Assembly: GCA_035552595.1 (NCBI GenBank)
Contig: DASZKZ010000059.1
Span: 1 to 40,208, forward strand
Source: Aeolococcus sp035552595
GTDB taxonomy: Bacteria > Chloroflexota > Dormibacteria > Aeolococcales > Aeolococcaceae
Reading direction: 5' to 3'
DNA length: 40,208 bases
In this document: in pieces, positions 30,476-38,162 of the stretch
Position numbering within the stretch: position 1 is the first letter of the stretch
Layout of the letters: each line of letters opens with the position of its first letter
Notes under the pieces: generated by a model
What the model was told of the DNA's origin: nothing
Database searches by the model: none
Seen by the model: only the letters and a program-made list of their open reading frames with translations
Position numbers and translations under genes: made by a program

Positions 30476-31345
30476 TCAGGAGGCCTTGCGCCGCCGTGCG
30501 CCGTCTCCCGTCTGACGGCGCCGGGCCGCTTCCCTGGCGCCCGTCTGAGCGGTCGCCCGGTCGCCCTTCTGGGCGGCCTCGACGGAGGCCTTGAGCGCGG
30601 CCATCAGGTCGGTGACCTTCGACGGCCGCTCCGGAGCGGCGCGCTCCAGCGGCTTGTCGTTGACCTTGGCCTCGACCACCGCCATCAGGGCCTCGCGGTA
30701 GTTGTCCTTGTAGCGCTGCGGGTCGAAGGCGGCGCTGAGGTTGTCGACAAGCATCACCGCCATGTCGAGCTCCCGCTTGTGGATCTCGGGGGTCGACTCC
30801 GCCTCGGGCAGGGAGAGCTCACCGGCGTCGCGGATCTCATCGGGCCAGTGCAGGGTGTTGAGCAGCAACCCCTTCTCATGCAGGGCGAGGCGGCAGAGAT
30901 GCTCGCGATCGCGGAAGGCGATCTTGCCGACCGCGACCTTGCCGGTCTTCTCGAGCGCGGCCTTGAGCAGGTAGTAGGGCTTGACGCCGACCGCCTCGGG
31001 CTCGAGGTAGTAGGCGCTCTTGATGTACAGCCCCGCCTCGATCTCGCTGTCATCGCAGAACTCGAGGATCTCGCAGGTGTGGGAGGTGGTCAGAGGCAGC
31101 TGGTCGAGGTCGGAGTCGTCGATCTCCACGAACTCGTCCTTGCCGACCTCGTAGCCGCGCACCGTGGCGTTCCAGGGGATCTCCTTGTCCTCGGCGGGGC
31201 ACCAGCGCTTGTTGCGGATCGGCGTGAGGTCGTTGGGACAGAGCATGCGAAAGGACACGCTCTTCGACTCCGTCGCCAGGTAGAGCCGGACGGGGATGGC
31301 CACCATTCCGAAGCTGATCGCACCACGCCACATGGATCTGGGCAT
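30476..31345 (-). CDS. ku: Non-homologous end-joining protein Ku
   Basis: A 289-residue bacterial Ku. The N-terminus MWRGAISFGMVAIPVRLY is diagnostic; the ring-forming core continues to about residue 250, and the last 40 residues are Lys/Arg-rich (ATAQTGAREAARRRQTGDGARRR), a tail that binds DNA and recruits LigD. It forms homodimers that encircle broken DNA ends. The ATG at 31345 lies six bases after a TAGAAT -10 box, so the mRNA is probably leaderless. The ligase-like gene follows after seven bases in the same operon. Confidence 0.93.
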   Translation of the reverse strand: MPRSMWRGAISFGMVAIPVRLYLATESKSVSFRMLCPNDLTPIRNKRWCPAEDKEIPWNATVRGYEVGKDEFVEIDDSDLDQLPLTTSHTCEILEFCDDSEIEAGLYIKSAYYLEPEAVGVKPYYLLKAALEKTGKVAVGKIAFRDREHLCRLALHEKGLLLNTLHWPDEIRDAGELSLPEAESTPEIHKRELDMAVMLVDNLSAAFDPQRYKDNYREALMAVVEAKVNDKPLERAAPERPSKVTDLMAALKASVEAAQKGDRATAQTGAREAARRRQTGDGARRRKAS

Positions 31346-31351
31346 GTCCCG

Positions 31352-31357
31352 ATTCTA
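31352..31357 (-). promoter_or_regulatory. Leaderless -10 box of ku
   Basis: TAGAAT on the minus strand ends six bases before the ku ATG. TTCACG, a 4/6 match to the -35 consensus, lies 16 bases further upstream (31374-31379), within the centre of the palindrome at 31370-31387. Confidence 0.6.
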
Positions 31358-31369
31358 TGCCCGCAGCCC

Positions 31370-31387
31370 GGCGCGTGAACACGCGCC
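31370..31387. repeat. Perfect 18-base palindrome over the ku -35 region
   Basis: GGCGCGTG-AA-CACGCGCC, eight paired bases per arm. Its centre coincides with the probable -35 element of ku, so it is a candidate operator for a dimeric repressor rather than a terminator, although a hairpin on the HNH transcript is also possible. Confidence 0.5.
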
Positions 31388-31400
31388 CCCCATAAAAACC

Positions 31401-31435
31401 GTCAGCGGAGGCGACTTCATGTCGCCGGAGCTGAC
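31401..31435. repeat. Two-step hairpin with symmetric GGA/GGA internal loop
   Basis: GTCAGC (31401-31406) pairs with GCTGAC (31430-31435), and GGCGAC (31410-31415) pairs with GTCGCC (31421-31426), both perfectly. The stems are separated by GGA on both sides and capped by TTCAT. On the transcribed (minus) strand the internal loop is UCC/UCC. Confidence 0.5.
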
Positions 31436-31456
31436 ACCACTGCGAGGGGGGTTGCC

Positions 31457-31481
31457 CGAAGGGGGGACCTGTCCCCCTTCG
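31457..31481 (-). terminator. Hairpin downstream of the HNH gene
   Basis: CGAAGGGGG (31457-31465) pairs perfectly with CCCCCTTCG (31473-31481), nine base pairs plus a G-U, with a short loop. It begins about 20 bases after the HNH stop codon on the minus strand and is a plausible terminator without a U-tract. Confidence 0.5.
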
Positions 31482-31501
31482 CCGTGTTTCCCCCTTCGTC
31501 C

Positions 31502-32020
31502 TCAGACCTCGAGCAGGGCCTCGTACGCCGCCTTCAGCTCCGGGTAGCGCAGGAAGATGATGTGCGCGTACTCCTGGGTGAGCGGTCCGGGACGGCGGCG
31601 GAGGTGCATGCCCACCTCCTCGGGACGGTGGTTGGCCTTGCGCCAGTTGCACTTCTTGCACGCCACCACCAGGTTGTCCCAGCGATCGCCGGCCCCCCCG
31701 CGCGACATCGGGATGATGTGATCGACGGTCAGCTCCGCGGCCGGCCCCACGAAGCCGCAGTACTGGCAGGTCTGGTCGTCGCGGAGGAGGAGGTTGCGAC
31801 GGTTGGGGCGGAGCAGCCGGCGGGGGACGTGGATGGTGCGGAGCAGGCGCACCACCACCACGCCCTGGGGGAGCCGACGCCCGCTCAGCGCCTCCGCCGC
31901 CTCCAGCTGGGAGCGCTCGTCGAGGAAGGCGACCCGCTCCTTGCTCAGCAGGATGATGAGGCGCCGGTGGCTGATGACGTTGAGCGGCTGCATGGAGGCG
32001 TTGAGCAGCAACACGGCCAT
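31502..32020 (-). CDS. HNH endonuclease in the end-joining locus
   Basis: A 172-residue HNH nuclease. The zinc-finger type core is C85-x2-C88, then LTVDHIIPMSRGG (D100, H101), WDNLVVACKKCNWRKAN with N116, C121 and C124. The N-terminal 60 residues (VLLLNASMQPLNVISHRRLIILLSKERV) form the conserved extension of a widespread HNH subfamily. It should cleave DNA with a metal ion. It lies between ligD and ku on the same strand, with its own -10 box six bases before the ATG. A role in processing ends during joining is an inference from location. Confidence 0.85.
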   Translation of the reverse strand: MAVLLLNASMQPLNVISHRRLIILLSKERVAFLDERSQLEAAEALSGRRLPQGVVVVRLLRTIHVPRRLLRPNRRNLLLRDDQTCQYCGFVGPAAELTVDHIIPMSRGGAGDRWDNLVVACKKCNWRKANHRPEEVGMHLRRRPGPLTQEYAHIIFLRYPELKAAYEALLEV

Positions 32021-32026
32021 GGCGGA

Positions 32027-32032
32027 ATTCTA
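32027..32032 (-). promoter_or_regulatory. Leaderless -10 box of the HNH gene
   Basis: TAGAAT on the minus strand ends six bases before the ATG at 32020; identical in hexamer and spacing to the ku box. Confidence 0.55.
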
Positions 32033-32059
32033 TGGGGAGACGGTGGCCGCCGCACTGCC

Positions 32060-34861
32060 TCAGTCCAGCGCGGGCAGGTCCTGGTCGCCGGCGAGCGCTC
32101 CGGCGAAGAGATCGCCCTTCTCAACCAGCCGCTCGGCGATGGTGCGGACCGTCCAGCGGTCGGGCCGCAGGGCGGGATCGTCGAGCTCCTCCCAGGTGAT
32201 GGGCGCGGACACCGGCGCGCGCGCCACGGCCCGCACCGTGTAGGGGGCGTTGAGCGTCTTGTTGATGATGTTCTGGGTGTAGTCGATGCGCACCCGTCCG
32301 GTGCGCTGCCTCACCGACCACTCCCAGCTGACCAGGTCGGGAACGGTCTGTCCCACCGCCCGCGCGACCCCCTCCACCCAGCCGCGGACCGCCGCATAGT
32401 CGGGTCCGCGACGCACCGGCACATAGATCTGCAGGCCCGTCTGTCCGGTGGTCTTGAGCACGCTGTGCAGCCCGTAGTGCTGGAGGGCGACGCCGACCAG
32501 CCGCGCGATGGTGATCACGCTCTCGAAGGTGGCGCCCTCGGCTGGATCGAGGTCGAACACCGCCCAGTCGGGTTGCTGGGGTGCGTCGGTGCGCGAATGC
32601 CAGGGGTGGAGGTCGATCGACGCCGCGTTGGCCACCCACACCAGGGTGGCCAGGTCGCCGACCACGATGTACTCCTTGGTCTTCTCCCCGTGGTACGTCC
32701 AGGAGCTGATCCATGCCGGCGCATGGGACGGTTTGTCCTTGCGCCAGAAGCTCTTGCCCGCGATGCCGTCGGGAAAGATCTGCATCGACAGCGGCCGGCC
32801 GGCGAGGTAGGGAAGCAGCACCGGGGCGACGCGGATGTAGTGGGCGATGAGGTCGCGCTTGGTGAGCCCGTCATCGGGCCACATGACCTTGTCGAGGTGG
32901 GTGACCCGCACCCGCTTTCCTTCCACCTCCAGGGCGTCCGTGTCGCGCAGCCCGCCGAGCTGGTCGAGCAGGCTGGCTGTGCTGGCCGCCTGGCCGTGCG
33001 CGACGGGCCGCGTCGCGTCGCGCACCGTCGAGCTGGGTTGCTTGGCCCTGCTCCTGGCCCTGGTCCTGGGGCGGGTACGTGCCTCGGATGTGTCCACAAC
33101 AGCGAGAACGGCGTCGACCGGCGCCGGCTCCTCGCGGACGCAATCCCGGGGGGCGACGTCGTCGCGAAGGCCGAGAAAGGCGGGATGGCGAAGGATGCCC
33201 TGCCTGGTCCACCCTGCGTGGCGCACCTCACACACCAGCTCCGGGCGCACCCAGGTGGCCGGCTCGGAGGTGTGCGGCGCTGTCCGCAGCGGGCTCGCCG
33301 TGGTGACCATGGCGTCGAGCCGCTGGCGGAGGGCGCGCAGCGTGGATGCGCTGAAGCCGGTTCCCACCTGGCCGCAGTGCAGCAGGTCGTCACCGTCGTA
33401 GACGCCCAGGATGAGGGCACCGAGCTGCTCGGCGCGCCGCCCTCGACCACCCGTCCATCCGGCGATCACGCACGACTGCGTGTGCCACGCCTTCACCTTG
33501 ACCCAGTCGGGGGTGCGCCGGCCCGGCTGATACGGGGAGTCGGCGCGCTTGCCGACCATGCCCTCGACGCCCCGCCCGCTCAACGCCGCAAAGAAGGTCT
33601 CGCCGTCGCGCTCGACGTGGTCCGCATAGATGATGCCGTCGACGGGACGGAGCACATCCTTGAGGGTCTTCTTGCGGATGCGCAGCGGGGTGCCGATGAG
33701 GTCGCGTCCATCGAGATGGAGGATGTCGAAGACGACGTAGGTGGCGGGGTGGTCGCGCATGGCCCGGCGCACGTCGCTCTCGCGACTGACGTTGATGCGG
33801 GACTGCAGGCTCTCGAAGGACGGGCGCCCGTCCTCGTCCATGACCACGATCTCGCCGTCGACGATGGCGCTGTGGCCGTGCAGCGCGCGGGCCAGCGTGC
33901 CCAGCTCGGGATACCTCGAGGTCTCGTCGCGTCCACTGCGGCCGACCAGGCGGATCCTTCCGCCCTCCGCGGCGGCGAGCGCACGCACGCCGTCCCACTT
34001 CAGCTCGAAGAACCAGCCCTCGCGTGAGAAGGGACGGTCGACGGGGGTGGCCAGCATGGGCGCCGGCAGCGGGCCTTCGAGGACGCTCGAGCCGCTGCCG
34101 GCCGCATCCTGTCCACGCGCACCGCCGTCGTCGCCACCGCGGTCCCGGGGGCGGACTCCCGCCGCCGCCCGATCCCGCGCCGAGCGGGCCGCGCGAGCCG
34201 CCTCGCGCGGATCACCACCCCCGTCCCGAGCGATCTCGGCCAGCGTCCGGCCGGTCTTGACCGAGACCTCGTGGTCGAGAGCCTCGTACTTCTCGACGAC
34301 GAACTGGTCGCGCTTCTTGATGAGCAGCCAGTTCTTGTCAGCCTCGCTGCTGCCGCCGTAGCGGCGCCCCCGCTCACCGATGCGGATGAGCGCGAACTCG
34401 CCGGAGATCTTGGTGCCGGAGAGACGAAACTTGATGTCGCCCCGGGCCCTGCTGGCCTCGAAATCCTCGGCCGACTCCCGCACCCATTCGTAGGTGCCGA
34501 TGTCCCACAGCAGCACGGTGCCCGCGCCGTACCCGGAGGGGATGACGCCCTCGAAGTCGCCGTAGTCGACGGGATGGTCCTCGGTCTGCACGGCGAGGCG
34601 CTTGACGGCGGGGTCGAGCGTCGGCCCGCGCGGGATCGGCCACGAGAGCAGCACGCCGTCGTGCTCGAGGCGAAAGTCGAAGTGCATCCTGGTGGCGCGA
34701 TGCTGCTGCACGCAGAAGCGATGGCCGTGAGGCAGAAGATCCCAAACCGGCCCGCCGTCGCCACGCCCACGGCGGCGCCGAGGCCGACGTGCCGGTTGGT
34801 CTCCGGAGGGCTCCGGAGTCTGTGTGAAGTCGCGCTTGCGCCGGTACTCCTCGAGGGCCAT
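32060..34861 (-). CDS. ligD: Multifunctional DNA ligase D
   Basis: A 933-residue LigD with domain order phosphoesterase (about 40-190, HRFCVQQHRATRMHFDFRLEHDG), ATP-dependent ligase (about 265-580, catalytic K288 in FELKWDGVR, motif IV EGMVGKR, motif V DWVKVK, then the OB fold) and primase-polymerase (about 640-930, DLDP metal ligands D770/D772, KTTGQTGLQIYVP). Two low-complexity linkers separate the domains (about 205-260 rich in Arg/Gly/Asp; 580-630 rich in Arg/Thr). It trims, fills and seals double-strand breaks held by Ku. The ATG at 34861 starts the typical ALEEYRRKRDF. A weak -10-like CAGACT lies six bases upstream. Confidence 0.92.
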   Translation of the reverse strand: MALEEYRRKRDFTQTPEPSGDQPARRPRRRRGRGDGGPVWDLLPHGHRFCVQQHRATRMHFDFRLEHDGVLLSWPIPRGPTLDPAVKRLAVQTEDHPVDYGDFEGVIPSGYGAGTVLLWDIGTYEWVRESAEDFEASRARGDIKFRLSGTKISGEFALIRIGERGRRYGGSSEADKNWLLIKKRDQFVVEKYEALDHEVSVKTGRTLAEIARDGGGDPREAARAARSARDRAAAGVRPRDRGGDDGGARGQDAAGSGSSVLEGPLPAPMLATPVDRPFSREGWFFELKWDGVRALAAAEGGRIRLVGRSGRDETSRYPELGTLARALHGHSAIVDGEIVVMDEDGRPSFESLQSRINVSRESDVRRAMRDHPATYVVFDILHLDGRDLIGTPLRIRKKTLKDVLRPVDGIIYADHVERDGETFFAALSGRGVEGMVGKRADSPYQPGRRTPDWVKVKAWHTQSCVIAGWTGGRGRRAEQLGALILGVYDGDDLLHCGQVGTGFSASTLRALRQRLDAMVTTASPLRTAPHTSEPATWVRPELVCEVRHAGWTRQGILRHPAFLGLRDDVAPRDCVREEPAPVDAVLAVVDTSEARTRPRTRARSRAKQPSSTVRDATRPVAHGQAASTASLLDQLGGLRDTDALEVEGKRVRVTHLDKVMWPDDGLTKRDLIAHYIRVAPVLLPYLAGRPLSMQIFPDGIAGKSFWRKDKPSHAPAWISSWTYHGEKTKEYIVVGDLATLVWVANAASIDLHPWHSRTDAPQQPDWAVFDLDPAEGATFESVITIARLVGVALQHYGLHSVLKTTGQTGLQIYVPVRRGPDYAAVRGWVEGVARAVGQTVPDLVSWEWSVRQRTGRVRIDYTQNIINKTLNAPYTVRAVARAPVSAPITWEELDDPALRPDRWTVRTIAERLVEKGDLFAGALAGDQDLPALD

Positions 34862-34993
34862 CTGCGCAGTCTGCTACGCGGGGGTGGCGATCGGTGGGCC
34901 GGGCCTCTCGCGGACACTGCGCGGACGGGGAAATCTCATGTGGACCGAGGGCTTTCCCAGGCTCGGAGAGGAGGTCGTGGGATCCTCGCAAAC

Positions 34994-35002
34994 TGGTACA
35001 AT
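34994..35002 (+). promoter_or_regulatory. Extended -10 promoter of the gyrB-plsX-gyrA operon
   Basis: TGG followed by TACAAT is a strong extended -10 element. The predicted transcription start near 35009 lies 8 bases before the first in-frame GTG (35017) and about 150 bases before the alternative GTG (35158). Confidence 0.6.
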
Positions 35003-35016
35003 TCAGGTAGTTCCGC

Positions 35017-37104
35017 GTGCTACTCCGAAGCCGCCAGATCTGGTCTCAGGAGCACGCCGCAAGCCCAGCCGTGCGCCCGCCGGCAAACCCACCCCGGAGT
35101 CCCATTCTGATCGACGAGAGCGCCCGAGCCGACGACCGTGGCGTCGGTACTGCAGACGTGTCCCCACGGCAGCAGGCCGCCAGCCCCAAGGCACCCAAGG
35201 ATTCCTACTCCTCTGCTCAGCTCACGGCCCTCAAGGGCTTGGAGCCGGTTCGCAAACGACCAGGGATGTACATCGGCTCCACCGATTCGCGCGGTCTGCA
35301 CCATCTCATCCGCGAGATCGTGGACAACGCCATCGACGAGGCGCTCGCCGGAGTCTGCGACACCATCGCGGTGACGCTGCACTCCGACGGCTCCGTGTCG
35401 GTCATCGACAACGGGCGCGGCATCCCCGTGGACATGCATCCCACGGAGAAGAAGCCGGGCCTGGAGCTGGTGCTCACCGAGCTGCACGCCGGTGGCAAGT
35501 TCGGCGGCGGCGGGTACAAGGTGTCGGGTGGCCTGCACGGGGTGGGCGCCTCGGTCGTCAACGCGCTCAGCGTCCGTCTGGTCGCCGAGGTCCACAAGGA
35601 TGGAAGCATCTATCGCCAGACCTACACCCGAGGCGTGCCCGACGCACCCATGGAGGTGGTCGGCAAGACCGACCGCCACGGCACCACCATCCGCTGGTGG
35701 CCGGATCCAACCGTGTTCGACGCTGTCGAGCACAGCTGGGACGTGGTCGCCAACCGCCTGCGCGAGATGGCGTTCCTCACCAAAGGAGTCAACATCACCC
35801 TGGTTGACGAGGCGGCCGACCGCCGGTACACCTTCTACTTCGAAGGCGGCATCCAGGCGATGGTGGGGTACCTCAATGCCAATCGCACGGTGGTCAACGT
35901 GCGTCCGATGTACGTCGAACGGGAGATCGAGGGGACGCTCATCGAGCTCGCCATCCAGTATCAGAGCAGCGTCTTCACCGAGCATGTGCTGGCCTTCGCC
36001 AACAACATCCACACCGAGGAGGGCGGCTCGCATCTCACCGGGTTCCGTACCGCCCTCACCAGCACGCTCAACAAGTACGCGCGCAAGGCTGGCATCCTCA
36101 AGGAGAACGACCCCAACCTCAGCGGTGACGATGTCCGTGACGGGCTCACCGCGGTGATCAGCGTGAAGCTCCAGGAACCGCAGTTCGAGGGCCAGACCAA
36201 GACCAAGCTGGGCAACAGCGAGGTCGCCGGCCATGTGTCGATGGTGCTCAGCGACGCGCTCATGCAATTCCTCGATGAGAACCCCGCCGACGGACGGCGC
36301 ATCATCGACCAGTCGCTGACCGCCGCCCGGGCCCGCCAGGCCGCCGCCAAGGCGCGCGACCTGGTGCGCCGCAAGTCGTTCCTGGAGGGATCGGCGCTGC
36401 CCGGCAAGCTCACCGACTGCACCGAGAAGGACCCGTCGCAGTGCGAGATCTTCATCGTCGAGGGAGACAGCGCCGGCGGCTCGGCAAAGCAGGGCCGCGA
36501 GCGCAAGAACCAGGCCATCCTGCCGCTCCGCGGCAAGATCCTCAACGTCGAGAAGGCGCGCGCCGACAAGATCCTCGGCAACGAGCAGATCAAGGATCTG
36601 ATCACCGCGCTCGGTGTCGGCTTCGGCGAGGATTTCAGCATCGAGCGTCTCCGCTACCACCGCATCGTGCTCATGGCCGACGCCGACGTGGACGGGTCGC
36701 ACATCCGCACGCTGCTGCTCACCTTCTTCTGGCGGCACATGCAACCGGTCGTCCAGGGCGGCTTCCTGTACCTGGCACAACCGCCGCTGTACAAGCTGGA
36801 GAAGGGCAGTGGTCGCAACGCCCGTGTGGAGTACGCCTTCAGCGACGAGGAGCGCGACCTCAGGACCCGGGAGATGGGCGGGGGCCGGATCGAGGTCCAG
36901 CGCTACAAGGGGCTCGGCGAGATGAACGCCGACGAGCTCTGGGACACCACCATGGATCCCGCCCGTCGCATCCTCCTGCGCGTCTCCGTCGATGACGCCG
37001 TCCGAGCCGACGACATCTTCGACCGGCTCATGGGTGCTGACGTCGAGCCCCGCAAGCGATTCATCCAGACGCATGCCAAGAGCGTGCGCAACCTGGACAT
37101 CTGA
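35017..37104 (+). CDS. gyrB: DNA gyrase subunit B
   Basis: A type IIA topoisomerase ATPase subunit, 695 residues from GTG 35017. LKGLEPVRKRPGMYIG begins the GHKL ATPase domain; DNGRGIPVDMHP and GGKFGGGGYKVSGGLHGVGASVVNALS are the ATP-binding motifs; the TOPRIM domain has VEGDSAGGSAKQGR and MADADVDGSHIRTLLL; the tail EVQRYKGLGEMNADELWDTTMDP completes it. With GyrA it introduces negative supercoils. The first ~60 residues are Pro/Ala-rich and not conserved, so GTG 35158 may be the real start. It overlaps plsX (TGATG). recF and dnaN, usual gyrB neighbours, are not present; ligD lies upstream on the other strand. Confidence 0.93.
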   Translation: MLLRSRQIWSQEHAASPAVRPPANPPRSPILIDESARADDRGVGTADVSPRQQAASPKAPKDSYSSAQLTALKGLEPVRKRPGMYIGSTDSRGLHHLIREIVDNAIDEALAGVCDTIAVTLHSDGSVSVIDNGRGIPVDMHPTEKKPGLELVLTELHAGGKFGGGGYKVSGGLHGVGASVVNALSVRLVAEVHKDGSIYRQTYTRGVPDAPMEVVGKTDRHGTTIRWWPDPTVFDAVEHSWDVVANRLREMAFLTKGVNITLVDEAADRRYTFYFEGGIQAMVGYLNANRTVVNVRPMYVEREIEGTLIELAIQYQSSVFTEHVLAFANNIHTEEGGSHLTGFRTALTSTLNKYARKAGILKENDPNLSGDDVRDGLTAVISVKLQEPQFEGQTKTKLGNSEVAGHVSMVLSDALMQFLDENPADGRRIIDQSLTAARARQAAAKARDLVRRKSFLEGSALPGKLTDCTEKDPSQCEIFIVEGDSAGGSAKQGRERKNQAILPLRGKILNVEKARADKILGNEQIKDLITALGVGFGEDFSIERLRYHRIVLMADADVDGSHIRTLLLTFFWRHMQPVVQGGFLYLAQPPLYKLEKGSGRNARVEYAFSDEERDLRTREMGGGRIEVQRYKGLGEMNADELWDTTMDPARRILLRVSVDDAVRADDIFDRLMGADVEPRKRFIQTHAKSVRNLDI

Positions 37105-38162
37105 TGGCGGGTGCGGTCACCACGGTCGCCGTGGACGCCATGGGCGGGGACCAGGCCCCGGCGGAGATCGTGCGGGGCGCGCTGCGGGCGGCCACCGAGC
37201 TGCGCATCCCGGTCATGCTGGTGGGGCGGCGTGAGCTGCTCGAGACCGAGCTGTCGCGCATCGAGGGGCCGGAGACCGTGTCTCGCGCCCGCCTCACCAT
37301 CGTCGACGCCCGCCAGGTGGTGGAGATGGACGAGCATCCGGCCAGCGCCGTCCGCGCCAAACCGGATTCCTCGGTGGTGCGCGCCTGTGCGCTGGTGGCC
37401 GCCGGGCAGGCCGGCGCCGCGGTCAGCGCCGGCAACAGCGGCGCGGTGCTCGCCGCCGCCCTGTTCACCGTCAAGCGGATTCGGGGCATCGCCCGCCCCG
37501 CGATCGGTGCCCTGCTGCCGTCGCGCCAGGCGCGGACATTCCTTCTCGACGTCGGCGCCAACACCGACTGCAAGCCGGAGTGGCTGGTGCAGTTCGCCGT
37601 GATGGGCGCCGTCTACGCGCGCACCATGATGGGGGTGGCATCACCCCGGGTGGCGCTGCTCAGCAACGGCGAGGAACCCGGCAAGGGATCGCAGCTGGTG
37701 CAGGAGGCGTACCCGCTCCTCGAGGCGTCCGCCGTCGAGTTCACCGGCAACGTCGAGGCCAAGGAGCTCTTCACAGGCGCCTGCGATGTGGCGGTGTGCG
37801 ACGGCTTCGCGGGCAACATCGCGCTCAAGACCGCGGAGGGCGTCGGCGAGTACCTCTTCGCCACCCTGCGTGAGCAGGCGATGAGCAGCCTCAGCGCCAA
37901 GCTCGGTGGCCAGCTGCTCAAGCCGCGCCTGCGGGCGGTGCGCGACCGAGTGGACTACCGTCGCACCGGTGGCGCTCTGCTCCTCGGTGTCGCGGGTGAG
38001 GTGGTCATCGCTCACGGGCGCTCCGACGCGCTGGCCGTGATGAACGCCATCCGGGTCGCCTCCGACGCGGCCCAGCGCGACGTCAGCGGCACCATCTCGA
38101 GGGAGCTGAGCTCGGCGACGGGCGCCACGGAGGAGGCCGCCGTGGCCGCGGTGGTGCAGTGA
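37104..38162 (+). CDS. plsX: Phosphate acyltransferase PlsX
   Basis: A 352-residue PlsX. VAVDAMGGDQAPAEIVRGAL opens the fold; VSAGNSGAVLAAALF, LLDVGANTDCKPEWLVQFA, LLSNGEEPGKGSQLV and CDGFAGNIALKTAEG are characteristic. It converts acyl-ACP to acyl-phosphate, the first committed step of membrane phospholipid synthesis in most bacteria, peripherally at the membrane. The ATG overlaps the gyrB stop by one base and its own stop overlaps the GTG start of gyrA by three bases, so it lies inside the gyrase operon. plsX is normally next to fab genes, which are absent here. Confidence 0.92.
   Translation: MAGAVTTVAVDAMGGDQAPAEIVRGALRAATELRIPVMLVGRRELLETELSRIEGPETVSRARLTIVDARQVVEMDEHPASAVRAKPDSSVVRACALVAAGQAGAAVSAGNSGAVLAAALFTVKRIRGIARPAIGALLPSRQARTFLLDVGANTDCKPEWLVQFAVMGAVYARTMMGVASPRVALLSNGEEPGKGSQLVQEAYPLLEASAVEFTGNVEAKELFTGACDVAVCDGFAGNIALKTAEGVGEYLFATLREQAMSSLSAKLGGQLLKPRLRAVRDRVDYRRTGGALLLGVAGEVVIAHGRSDALAVMNAIRVASDAAQRDVSGTISRELSSATGATEEAAVAAVVQ

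Noticed and set aside
33090..33098. A further DnaA-box-like GTGTCCACA
   Set aside because: An isolated 8/9 match inside the ligD coding sequence, in a linker; expected by chance.
35146..35157. GGTACT six bases before GTG 35158 as a leaderless gyrB promoter
   Set aside because: It lacks the essential A at the second position of the -10 box; the extended TGG-TACAAT at 34994-35002 is far stronger. GTG 35158 is still possible as a translation start.
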